This document shows, in pieces, positions 10,986 to 20,789 of a DNA stretch of 64,000 nucleotides. The position numbers and the translations under genes are program-made. A model generated the notes under the pieces. It was given only the letters and a program-made list of their open reading frames with translations. It was not told where the DNA came from and searched no databases. Every line of letters begins with the position of its first letter. The stretch's first letter is position 1. This stretch comes from Sacculina carcini (taxonomy: Eukaryota > Arthropoda > Thecostraca > Sacculinidae): contig OU696574.1 of NCBI GenBank assembly GCA_916048095.2, positions 6,483,587 through 6,547,586 of the forward strand. The letters are read 5' to 3'.

Positions 10986-11506
10986 TGTAGCGGCCCGCTG
11001 TCACCCGTAAGTCAACCCGAAGGTCTATAATTGTTTTGAATATGTACCGCTAGGTGGCGCACAGGCTATGCGAGGTATGATGTGGAACAATGTTTTCTTT
11101 GTCAATGTTCAATGTCAATGTTAATAATAATTATTGCTTTGTTAAATGTTTATATACCGCACAATTGTACATTGTAAATAAGATTGTGATGTGCCAATCA
11201 GTTGAATAGGAATACGAAAAAGCCCCGGATGTTCTGTGAGCTGTTTGAACAGTGACTGGACAACGGTCGTGAAGTGCGTTTCGAGTTGTGTTTGTGTGCG
11301 AATACAGTGGTGCGTTGTGAGTTGGTAGCATTTCTGATGCGTATTTCATCTTGATGTGAATTATCTCACCGAGTCTCTGAGCAAATATGCGTTCATAATA
11401 TCAATGCAGCAATAGAGGCGGGCGTATAAGAGGCAAGCTTAGGCCACATCGGGCAGCGTGTCGGAGAACACGATCTTATAAGGATTAATATACAGCAAAT
11501 CCAACA
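10986..11506 (+). repeat. G2 5' LTR
   Basis: 521 bp from TGTAGCGGCCC to AATCCAACA. A TATATA motif lies at 11151-11156. Matches the 3' LTR at 15823-16343 except for three substitutions noticed by eye. Two LTRs of identical length with intact ends support the assignment. Confidence 0.95.
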
Positions 11507-11521
11507 CTGGTGACCCCGAAC
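11507..11521 (+). other. G2 primer-binding site
   Basis: CTGGTGACCCCGAAC follows the 5' LTR directly, where the tRNA primer for minus-strand DNA synthesis would bind. The equivalent place in G1 has GTGGTGACTCCCGG. The tRNA was not identified. Confidence 0.65.
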
Positions 11522-11528
11522 TGCCGAC

Positions 11529-12454
11529 ATGACGGAACCCGAAAGTGCGCCACAGGACGCGCAGTCACCGGATGCCAGCGAAGCCTCCGCCACTACAAAG
11601 CCAATGACGTCATTTCGATTGCCGCCATTTTGCGCCGATGAGCCGGAATTATGGCTCACTCAGGTGCAATTTGCATTCGATGTGTCAGCAATCGACGACG
11701 ATCGCAGCCGCCTCAAGCTGCTGGCCTCAAACCTTCCCATGCCAGTGGCAAAACAGGTGAAAGACGTCATAAATCGTCACACCGCCACCTTCACAGACCT
11801 CTGTGATGCTCTACGTTCACGTTTGGCCACCTCGCGTGCTTCTAAACTTGAGGCACTGTTGCGCCATCAACAATTGGGTGACCAACGGCCATCCCAACTT
11901 CTACGCAATATGCTTAATGAGGTCACAGCGGCTGGAGATCCGGGAGACACTGGATTGTTGCGCACTCTGTTTTTGCAACGTCTGCCCCAAACTGTGAGAG
12001 CCGCACTGTCACTGAAACTGTCAACTGTCACTGTCTTCCTGAAAACAGTGAAGTGGAGGTGCTGGCTACAGCAGCGGATCGCTTCTCTGAGGCAACCAGC
12101 AATCATAACGCTCCTACCTGGCCAGAAGTGACGGCAATCAGACAAGTAGAGCGTGCTGTTCCCGTTCCGGCAACACCAACTGTGACGCCTACAGTTTCAA
12201 GCGCTGACATAAACAACCTGATTGCAAAAGTCAGCGAACTCATAACTGAGATCCAGATCGACAGACGTCGCTCGGACGAACGGCAATCCCGCGCGTCTCA
12301 ACGTACTCGGTCGACATCCCGACGTGGACCCACTCAAACTGCAAATAATAGCACCGGCACTCGCATATGTCGTTTCCATCGGCGATTTGGCTCTTCAGCG
12401 TACCGATGTGAATCACCTTGCGCCTGGACTGCAGCCGATCCGGCGGAAAACTAA
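11529..12454 (+). pseudogene. gag: G2 Gag with one frameshift
   Basis: The ATG at 11529 opens a frame reading FRLPPFCADEPELWL and LEALLRHQQLGDQRP, parallel to G1 Gag. Near 12010-12050, in a stretch rich in repeated CACTGT/CTGTCA, the frame is lost. It resumes in the 12053-12454 frame with EVEVLATAADRFSEA, an Arg/Ser-rich basic segment and the zinc motif [18 protein letters not shown]. Slippage in the short repeats would explain the shift. The end overlaps the pol frame by 37 bp in the -1 direction, as in G1. Confidence 0.85.
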
Positions 12455-13890
12455 TGGGCCTGCGGCGCAGCGCACCAGTGCCGACGGGCGATCATCATAT
12501 TCCGGTGCCTTTGTTTTATGTTCAGGACAGCGTTACACAGCGACGTTTTCTCATCGACACTGGCGCGCAAGTGAGTGTTATACCAGTTAAATCGCTTGAT
12601 GGTGAAACGCCTCAAAAACAGACCTCAAAGTTGTTGGCGGCAAACGGTTCTCTGATTGATGTCTACGGGATCCGAAAGGTGACAATTACATTTTCGCAAG
12701 GGCCGGCGATGCACTGGAATTTCATCGTGGCTGACACAACGCTCAGCATAATAGGCGCCGATCTGCTCGCGCACTACCGTTTAATAGTGGATGTGCACAA
12801 ACGAGAACTACGAGATGTGACCGGCCGCGTCTGTGCCAGGGGTACCGCGAGCACCGTCACCTCATCAAAACTGCAATGTCTGGTTGAAGAACCACAAGCT
12901 TTCCAAACACTGCTAGCCGACTTTCCGGGAGTGGTCCGACCACCAGACCAACCATTTCCTCTGCGTCACACAGTGACACATCACATACAAACGTACGGTC
13001 CGCCGAAATTCGCAAAACCTCGCCGTTTGCCTCCGGATCGATTGGTACTCGCGAAACAGTGCTTTGACGAAATGCAAACTATCGGTGTCATGAGGCCGTC
13101 AAGCAGTAACTGGGCCGCGCCACTTCACATGGTGCGCAAGAAGGAGCAAGGAAAGTGGCGCCCATGCGGCGATTACCGCGCGCTTAATGCTTGTACTGTG
13201 TCAGACAAATACCCGATCCCACACATTCAGGATTTCGTCAACAGCCTCGCGGGTTGCTCCGTCTTTACGACGCTGGATTTGGTACGGGCGTATAATCAAA
13301 TACCTGTTGAATCGTATGACGTACATAAAACGGCTATAACGACGCCTTTCGGACCGTACGAGGCTGTGCGTATGCCGTTTGGTCTGAAAAACGCCGCACA
13401 GACCATGCAACGATTTATCGATCAAGTATTACGTGTACCTAACGTTACAGTACCTAACGTCTATGCATATATCGACGATATTTTGATTGCCAGTCCGACA
13501 CGCACAGATCACGACAAACACGTGCGAACTGTGCTCGAGCGTTTGCAAAAATACGGAGTCGTGATCAACCACCGCAAATGTGTGTACAGCAAACCTTGTG
13601 TCTCTTTCTTGGGTCATCACCTGACACCAAATGGTATTTCTCCACTGCCAGATAAAGTTGACGCTATTGCATCGTTTCCTAGACCAGAGACACAGTCACA
13701 ACTTCGCCGTTTTCTGGGCATGACGGCTTTCTACAATCGTTTTATGCCCGCTGCTGCAAAACACTTGCAGTCGCTCAACAAGCTGCTCGTGCCTTCTGGT
13801 AAACGCTCTCGTCGACCCGTCCAATGGTGTGACGACGCTGAGCAAGCATTCGGAGCTATCAAAGCGAAACTTGCTGATGCTGTCATGTAG
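12418..13890 (+). CDS. pol: G2 protease and reverse transcriptase
   Basis: An uninterrupted 490-codon frame holds the aspartic protease ([13 protein letters not shown] near 12550) and then RT: fingers ([23 protein letters not shown]), palm ([15 protein letters not shown]), [15 protein letters not shown], catalytic YIDDILIAS at about 13468-13494, and the thumb ([32 protein letters not shown]). It ends in a TAG at 13888-13890, where the family continues into RNase H; the downstream sequence is in the same frame. So the enzyme domains are whole but the polyprotein is cut. Confidence 0.9.
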   Translation: MRLDCSRSGGKLMGLRRSAPVPTGDHHIPVPLFYVQDSVTQRRFLIDTGAQVSVIPVKSLDGETPQKQTSKLLAANGSLIDVYGIRKVTITFSQGPAMHWNFIVADTTLSIIGADLLAHYRLIVDVHKRELRDVTGRVCARGTASTVTSSKLQCLVEEPQAFQTLLADFPGVVRPPDQPFPLRHTVTHHIQTYGPPKFAKPRRLPPDRLVLAKQCFDEMQTIGVMRPSSSNWAAPLHMVRKKEQGKWRPCGDYRALNACTVSDKYPIPHIQDFVNSLAGCSVFTTLDLVRAYNQIPVESYDVHKTAITTPFGPYEAVRMPFGLKNAAQTMQRFIDQVLRVPNVTVPNVYAYIDDILIASPTRTDHDKHVRTVLERLQKYGVVINHRKCVYSKPCVSFLGHHLTPNGISPLPDKVDAIASFPRPETQSQLRRFLGMTAFYNRFMPAAAKHLQSLNKLLVPSGKRSRRPVQWCDDAEQAFGAIKAKLADAVM

Positions 13891-14640
13891 GCGCATCCTG
13901 TCAGAAACGCGCCAATAAGTCTTCAAGTTGACGCATCCGACACAGCTGTTGGGGCCGTTCTTCAACAGTTCGTTGGCGAAAACTGGCAGCCGCTGGCATT
14001 CTTTTCGAGAGCGCTACGGCCAACAGAGTGCCGTTATAGCACTTTTGGACGTGAACTTTTGGCGGTCTTTCTAGCCATACGGAGGTTCAGACACGCAGTT
14101 GAAGGCCGATCGCTCATTGTCTTCACAGATCACCGTCCTCTCGTGACTGCTGTGAATTCCCAATCCGACAGATATTCGCCTCGAGAGATACGGCATTTAG
14201 AATTAATCGCTCAATTTACAACAGATGTTCGACATGTGGCAGGATCAGACAATGTTGTTGCGGACGCCTTGTCACGCACAATCAACATCCTTCAATATCC
14301 TCAACCGCCACTGCATGATTTTGACGCCCTGGCAGCCGCTCAGCACACTGACGACGACTTGCAGCAGCTGGAAGTCAACGACACTTCTCTCAAGTTACGC
14401 AAAATCAAACTCGCAAGCGGTGCTTCATTATTGTGCGATGAATCCACTGGTTATCCTCGTCCAGTTATACCAGCAAATCTGCGTCGACACTATTTCGCCC
14501 TGTGGCACAACATGTCGCACCCAGGCGTTAGAGCGACTCAAAAGCTCATCACCTCTCGATGTGTGTGGCCGAATATAAAGCGCGACATCCAACAGTGGAC
14601 ACGTATGTGCATATCATGACAGCGTGCCAAAGTATAGAGG
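13891..14640 (+). pseudogene. pol: G2 RNase H and integrase zinc-finger region
   Basis: Reading on after the TAG, the sequence codes for RNase H (LQVDASDTAVGAVLQQF, FTDHRPLVTAV, DNVVADALSR) and the integrase zinc finger (HNMSHPGVRATQKL). A TGA at 14617-14619 sits exactly where the first Cys of the CxxC pair's partner is expected, and a TAG follows at about 14633. These are single-base changes within an otherwise conserved frame. Confidence 0.84.
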
Positions 14641-15827
14641 CACACTCGCGCGCCCACAGGTACCTTCGATCTACCAAGTGAGCGATTTCGACACGTACAC
14701 GCAGACATCGTTGGCCGTTGCCCCCTTCAAACGACATGTCTTACATTCTTACATGTGTGTGCCGTTACACACGATGGGCGGAAGCAATTCCAATTCCCGA
14801 CATCAGAGCAGAAACTGTGTGCCGTGCCTTTCTGTCCGGTTGGCTCGCGCGCTTCGGAGTCCCTGAAATCGTTACGACAGACAGAGGATCCCAGTTCACC
14901 GGCGCAAGATGGAGACAACTGTGTATAACCATGGGTTTCAAACACAAGACGACGACCAACTATCATCCTGCAAGTAATGGTCTCGTGGAGCGTCTACACC
15001 GCCAGCTAAAGGCCTCACTACGTGCACACGCTTCAAGCAGCTGGACCGAAACACTTCCAATTGTGCTCCTGGGCATACGCACAGCCGTCAAAGAAGACCT
15101 TAATGTGACTCCAGCAGATCTGGTATACGGTACACCGTTGCGTATACCTGGTGAAATGGTAGCGAGTGGCACTAGAAATAAAGGACAATGTACATCACCG
15201 TCGTCATACGCTGACGCCCTTAGGCGGTCTATGGCTACTGTGCGACCGATTCCACCTCGTCGTCTATCTGTACGTTCCCACGTGCCGTCTGCTCTCGATT
15301 CGTGTACACACGTCTTCGTTCGACACGATGCTCATCGGGCGCCCCTTGACTGTCCATACGACGGCCCGTTCAGAGTGATTAACCGCACCAATAAGACTAT
15401 AACGATCCAACGCCCATCTGGTAATGATACGGTATCAATTGACCGTGTAAAACCAGCTGTCATTGAAGAAAGCACCAACTTGCAAAAACAGGTGAAGACG
15501 AGCGGCTCATGCAACACAACATATCCGTGTCGGGGTCCTCAACTCATTCTCCGTCAAGCCAAGACTGCACATTCTACCTCAACAACATCGGCATCATCGG
15601 TGTCGACATCTAGAGCCACAGCGGGCTCTCCGCAACGACAATGGCGGGATACGGCAGCAAGTGCTCGAGCTTCACGGCAACACCCCTACGCTCAATCAAC
15701 TACCTCAGCAGGTGAGCCGACCAGCCATCCCACGTCAATTCTCCGAACACGCTCCGGGCGAATCATCAAGCCCGCAAGTCGCTATCGAGTCTCCTTCTTA
15801 GTCAACTCTGACGGGGGGGTAGTGTAG
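14641..15827 (+). pseudogene. pol: G2 integrase core and C-terminus
   Basis: A frameshift near 14725 puts the core into the 14718-15827 frame. It holds LTCVCRYTRWAEAIP, TTDRGSQFTG (second Asp) and NYHPASNGLVERLHRQLK (catalytic Glu), then the C-terminal domain (CPYDGPFRVINR, IDRVKPAVI) and a long Ser/Thr-rich tail. The stop overlaps the first bases of the 3' LTR. A polypurine tract ACGGGGGGGTAG (15811-15822) precedes the LTR. Confidence 0.87.
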
Positions 15828-16343
15828 CGGCCCGCTGTCACCCGTAAGTCAACCCGAAGGTCTATAATTGTTTTGAATATGTACCGCTAGGTGGCGCACA
15901 GGCTATGCGAGGTATGATGTGGAACAATGTTTTCTTTGTCAATGTTCAATGTCAATGTTAATAATAATTATTGCTTTGTTAAATGTTTATATACCGCACA
16001 ATTGTACATTGTAAATAAGATTGTGATGTGCCAATCAGTTAAATAGGAATACGAAAAAGCCCCGGATGTTCTGTGAGCTGTTTGAACAGTGACTGGACAA
16101 CGGTCGTGAAGTGCGTATCGAGTTGTGTTTGTGTGCGAATACAGTGGTGCGTTGTGAGTTGGTAGCATTTCTGATGCGTATTTCATCTTGATGTGAATTA
16201 TCTCACCGAGTCTCTGAGCAAATATGCGTTCATAATATCAATGCAGCAATAGAAGCGGGCGTATAAGAGGCAAGCTTAGGCCACATCGGGCAGCGTGTCG
16301 GAGAACACGATCTTATAAGGATTAATATACAGCAAATCCAACA
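15823..16343 (+). repeat. G2 3' LTR
   Basis: 521 bp, TGTAGCGGCCC to AATCCAACA, followed by ACGG, the second copy of the target duplication. Differences from the 5' LTR noticed by eye are A for G, A for T and A for G at three sites. Confidence 0.95.
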
Positions 16344-17268
16344 ACGGTTTGTCAATGACAGCGTTTCCGACCCGTACGAGCGCCTAGTTGCATCGTTTCC
16401 CGAGATAACACAAGAACAAACAACGGGTGCAGTCAAACACAGTGTGACTCATCACATCGTGACCAAGGGGCCACCGATTCACATTCGTCCTCGGCGTTTA
16501 GCCCCTGATAGAGCCAACATCGCCAGGCAATAATTTGAGAAAATGCTGCGCTTGGGTATCATTCAACCGTCCAAGAGTGCTTGGTCATCGCCTCTCCACA
16601 TGGTACCCAAGAAATTGCTCGGCCAATGGAGACCGTGTGGCGACTACCGGGCACTCAACGCACAAACGCTTCCGGACCGATACCCACTACCGTACCTGCG
16701 AGACTTTTCGGCAAAACTCAGTGGCTGAAACGTGTTCTCCACAGTGGACCTGGTTCGTGCATACCACCAGATCCCCGTTGAACCAGCAGACATCGCAAAG
16801 ACAGCCATCGCCACGCCGTTTGGTCTGTACGAGATGGTGTGAATGCCATTCGGCCTGCGCAACGCCGGTTCAACGTTCCAGCGTTTCATCGACGAAGTTC
16901 TGCGCGGTGTTGACGTCTGCTTCGCATATCTCGATGACATTTTGGTGGCATCAACAAACGAAGACGAACATCTAGGACACCTCCGCGCCTTGTTTCAGAG
17001 ATTGCAGTCCTACGGCGTAGTGATCAACAAAGACAAGTGTGTATTTGGTCGCCACACGGTCTCTTTCCTCGGACATCGTGTCACACCAGGCGGAATTTTC
17101 CCACTCGGCGACAAGGTGCGTGCAATCAGGGAATTCCCACAGCCGACCAGTCAGTCTCAGCTTCGCCGGTTTTTGGGTATGGTGGCGTATTATCACCGTT
17201 TTATACCCAACGCAGCTGCCATACTACCTCTGCCATACTACAGCTGCCACCTATGCACGCTCTTCTGA
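16344..17268 (+). pseudogene. pol: G1 reverse transcriptase (three in-frame stops, then a frameshift)
   Basis: Starting at the second ACGG copy, the frame continues the protease-RT linker, then RT fingers ([21 protein letters not shown]), palm ([15 protein letters not shown]), MPFGLRNAGSTFQRF, the catalytic site YLDDILVAS and the thumb (FLGHRVTPGGI, LRRFLGMVAYYHRF). Stops interrupt at about 16531 (TAA), 16726 (TGA) and 16840 (TGA). A 14-bp tandem duplication at 17216-17243 then shifts the frame. All catalytic residues of RT are still there, so decay is recent relative to the domain. Confidence 0.87.
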
Positions 17269-18413
17269 CACACCGCGCCAAACGGTCCAAAGCTCCGGTA
17301 GCATGGACACAACAGAGCCTCGACAGCTTCAATGCAGCCAAAACAGCTCTAGCCGACCGTAGTATGCTTGCACATCAAATCCCCGGTGCTCCCTTGAGTA
17401 TCCTGGTCGACGCGTCGGACACTGGTGCTGGCGGAGTACTGCAGCAACACACCAATGGTGAGTGGCAGCCTCTCAGCTACTTTTCCAAGACGCTGACGTC
17501 TACTGAACGGCGATACAGCACATTCGGCAGAGAGCTGCTCGTAGTGTACATGGCCATTCGCCACTTCCGCTACACGATCGAAGGGCGCGACTTGGTCGTT
17601 TTCACCGATCACCGCCCTCTCGTGCATGCCCTGCCTTCAGTGTCAGAGAAATACTCGCCTCGCGAGTTGCGGCATTTGGATTTCATAAGCCAGTTTGTGT
17701 CGGAGATCCGGCACCTACCCGGCAACAAAAACACAGTGGCGGATGCACTCTCCAGAACAACAGCTGTACTGACTGTTCCGTCGTGCCCAGTCGACTACTA
17801 CGTCTCCCTATCTGCGGCTCAACGGGAAAACGCTTCATTGGCAACGCTTCGCAACGCGACGTCATCGCTGAAGCTACGCGATGTCATGCTCGGCGAAGCA
17901 AAAGTTTTGTGCGACGAGTCTACCGGTCGACCTCGCCCAGTGCTTCCGACAGCATTACGCCGGCCGTACACTTCTTCTCTGCACAATCTGTCACATCCAG
18001 GCATCGATGCCACTGTGAAGCTTGTCTCGTCACGCTTCGTGTGGCCGGACATGGACTGCGACGTGCGCAAATGGACCCGAACATGCCTACAGTGTCAACG
18101 AGCGAAAGTTACCCGTCACACGAAAAGCGCGGTGCAACCATTTCAGCCACCTGGAGAACGCTTCAGTCACGTGCACGTGGACATTGTCGGACCGCTGCCG
18201 CCGTTACAAGGTCAGTCATACCTCCTCACATGTGTGGACAGATTTTCGCGCTGGCCGGAAGCCATTCCTTTGCCAGACATTCGCGCAGTGACAGTTGCAC
18301 GCGCGTTTCTCCACCAGTGGGTCTCACGCTTTGGCGTGCCGACAACCATCACAACGGATCGCGGGGCACAATGGTATCGTCTCTGTGAAATATTACAACT
18401 ATTGTATGTTTAA
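17244..18413 (+). pseudogene. pol: G1 RNase H and integrase N-terminal/catalytic region
   Basis: After the frameshift the frame reads the RNase H domain (ILVDASDTGAGGVLQQ, VVFTDHRPLVHAL, NTVADALSR) and then integrase: zinc finger (HNLSHPGI, CLQCQRAK), core with HVDIVGPLPP and TTDRGAQW, carrying the first two catalytic aspartates. After this the frame is lost near 18375, where a degenerate stretch of about 70 bp replaces the expected sequence. It is in the same strand and order as the RT part. Confidence 0.85.
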
Positions 18414-18453
18414 GTCATAAGTCGAACTCACTCGACTACTTGGCTGTCAACGC

Positions 18454-19218
18454 ATGCGCACCACCAGTTATCACCCAAGCAGCAACGGCATGGCTGAACG
18501 CTTCCATCGGCAGCTCAAAGCAAGTTTGCGCGCTGCCGAAACATCTTCATGGATGGATGTTTTGCCAATGGCATTACTGGGTATACGGTCGACACACAAA
18601 ACTGATGTCGGCGCCTGCTCGGCCGAACTGGTCTACGGAGCGTCCCTGCGACTTCCTGGCGAGTTGATCAGCGACTCAACGCAGACAGCCAGTGATCCCG
18701 CTTCATTCGCTTCATCGCTGCGCAATCACATGCGCAAACTCCGACCACGACTTCCACGAGCAGTCAACCAGCCATCGTTCGTTCCGGCAGCACTGAAGAC
18801 GGCAACACATGTGTTTGTCTGTCGGGACAAACACAGATACCCACTCGACTGTCCGTACGACGGGCCGTTTCCCGTCATTCATCGTACAGACAAACTCGTC
18901 ACGATTAAGACAAACAGCGAGCGCGCGGTCGTCTCCATCGATCGCTGCAAACCGGCCTTCGTCGAAGACGTGCAGCAAAACTCGCCAGCCTCAACCCCTG
19001 CGACGCCAGATGATCGAGATGACGGTGGCAGTACTGAACTGTTCGTTCCTCCAACAACCGTGCCACGTACACCGACATCTGCTGCAGACCCTATCAGGTC
19101 AGGTCATGAAAACACAGCTACACACACCAACACATTTTGCGTACTAGGAGCGGTCGTGCCGTGCGCCTACCTGTGCGTTATCGCAGTGTCTCGTTTATCC
19201 TCGACACTTCTAGGGTGA
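18454..19218 (+). pseudogene. pol: G1 integrase C-terminal half
   Basis: The frame opens at TTSYHPSSNGMAERFHRQLK, which holds the catalytic glutamate of the DDE triad, continues through the core end (WMDVLPMALLGIRS) and the C-terminal domain (CPYDGPFPVI, IDRCKPAFV), and ends in a Ser/Thr/Pro-rich tail. The stop at 19216-19218 is followed at once by the polypurine tract AGGGTGAGGGCCC. The domain itself looks intact; only its link to the upstream part is broken. Confidence 0.83.
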
Positions 19219-19273
19219 GGGCCCTGTAGGCGCCATTCGTTCCTTGTAAATATTAATGTGTTATATGCTTGAA
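19212..19273 (+). repeat. G1 polypurine tract and 3' LTR remnant
   Basis: AGGGTGAGGGCCC (overlapping the pol end, to 19224) is a typical second-strand primer tract. From 19225 the sequence TGTAGGCGCCATTCGTTCC matches the 5' LTR start at 8708 with few differences for about 49 bp, then matching stops. The remaining roughly 900 bp of the 3' LTR is deleted or replaced. Confidence 0.78.
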
Positions 19274-20758
19274 TGCAGTTTAATTGACGTTTTGTACATC
19301 TTCACGTGTCTTATTTCAAAGATAATTTGATAATAGTATAAAAAACAAAAATATTCATCAATAAATACCTCAGAAGACTGTTTGGAAGTGCATTCGGGTC
19401 CGGTGGCTTACCCACGTTTACCCACGAGAAAACCCACGTTTTTAAAGATGGTTTTAATTATGTGGATATTTGAAATAATTTGTCAGCAAAACAAAACAAA
19501 TCCATTGAGTAATCATGTGTTTTTTTTAAAAGAAACCATGTTTTTTATGAAAAAATACAATGATGTTTTTCAAATTCGTTTTAAATTCGTTTTATTAATG
19601 TACAGATTCAGAAAATGTTGACAGCAGAACAAGACTAGGTAATTGGTTGGTCAAGTTTTCTTTTAACAACCGTTTATTTAAACTAACGTTTTTTTAATGA
19701 AACAATGCTTTCTAGAACAGCTTCTATGGAAGATAGATTTGACTGATGTGCGTTCAAATACCTTTTGTATAGCAAGTAGCCTGCTGGTATAAGCGGATGG
19801 TTAAACCACTTGATTTAAACTGTTTTTAAACCATGTTTTTTTTCAAAATAATTTTTTAAAAGGTTTTTGTAGATGCAGAGATTCAGAAAAAAATTGGCGA
19901 CAGATCAAGGAAAGTTGAACCAAATTAATTGTTTTTTTTATTAGTAACCTTTTTTTAGAACTGGTTTTTTGGATGATGGCTTCTTTGATGTAGTTATTTG
20001 TGTTCAAATACCTTTTTGTACATTAAATATACTTCCTCGGTCCTTTTTTCCTACACGAAAATATTCCCCGTTTTTCTGGTCAGGATTGCCACTCTGATTA
20101 ATGCGACCCGCTTTTATTCGTAGTCTCATTAGGGACACTAAGTTTGTGTTTATATTTGGAGTATTTGTGTGAATATTTGAAGTGTTTGTACTTTTATATT
20201 TTCAAATAATTGATCTGCTGAATGAAATGATGAAACTTATTATTATCAACGTAGTTCATTTCCGGTAGGAAGAAAGTAATATGTAAAAAAGTATACAAAA
20301 TTATGCCACCTGTTGTTTTTTTCAAAACAGTTTCAGATTTTAGCACAAAAACGGGTATCAAACCATGCTTTCTTACACAATGATTAACTCAATAATTGAA
20401 TGCAAAACTGGACTGTACATAGAAGTACCACATAGTAACGTGCAAACAATGCTATTAGGGCTTTCAGACACATTATCAGACTTGCATATTTAATAATTCA
20501 ATTTGATAGGGTCACTAATAGCATAAATAACTCATGTGTTGATAAAAAGAATTCATTTAACATCCCAAATATATCATTTCCATAATTTGAATTATTTGCA
20601 TGACTTGGAAAACAAAAAAACGTGTTTTTTTTGTCGATGTTTTTTTGGGAAAAAAACATTTTTTTAAACCGTCGGTTTTTTTATAGGTCGCATCTCTAGA
20701 TATGAAGCAGGAAACTGTTGACAAATTACGTGTACGCAGTAATACATTGCAATAACCT
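19274..20758. other. AT-rich region without recognisable genes; diverged 265-bp duplication
   Basis: The stretch is T-rich with many runs of seven or eight T. Two diverged copies of a unit of about 265 bp are seen near 19540-19770 and 19810-20033, anchored by AGATTCAGAAAA (about 19604 and 19874) and by GTTCAAATACCTTTT (about 19752 and 20013). Near 20600-20670 there are A-run/T-run palindromic motifs around ACGTGT. No coding frame is supported. Confidence 0.5.
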
Positions 20759-20789
20759 GTGTATGTGTATATTCCCAGACTGTCTCTCC

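Larger units (their letters stand above)
10986..16343 (+). mobile_element. gypsy element G2, nested in G1
   Basis: The element is bounded by two 521-bp LTRs with TG...CA ends and by the target duplication ACGG (10982-10985 and 16344-16347). Internal order is gag, protease, RT, RNase H, integrase. It belongs to the same gypsy lineage as G1 (same zinc-finger variant in Gag, same protease and RT motifs) but is a different family, since the LTRs are unrelated. Only three differences between its LTRs were seen by eye, pointing to a recent insertion, yet its coding frames are broken in several places. Confidence 0.94.
8708..19273 (+). mobile_element. gypsy element G1 (outer), split by element G2
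   Basis: The 5' LTR (8708-9652), gag, protease and then, after the inserted G2 (10986-16343), RT, RNase H and integrase follow in Ty3/gypsy order. A polypurine tract at 19212-19224 is followed by TGTAGGCGCC, the same start as the 5' LTR at 8708, but the 3' LTR stops matching after about 49 bp. The frame on the left of G2 resumes on the right after removing G2 and one copy of ACGG. Without G2 the element is about 5.2 kb. Several stops and frameshifts make it dead. Confidence 0.88.

Noticed and set aside
11131-11349. Minus-strand frame repeated at 15968-16186
   Set aside because: Both lie inside the G2 LTRs.
19238-19264. Second full LTR of G1
   Set aside because: Match to the 5' LTR ends after about 49 bp; only a remnant is annotated.
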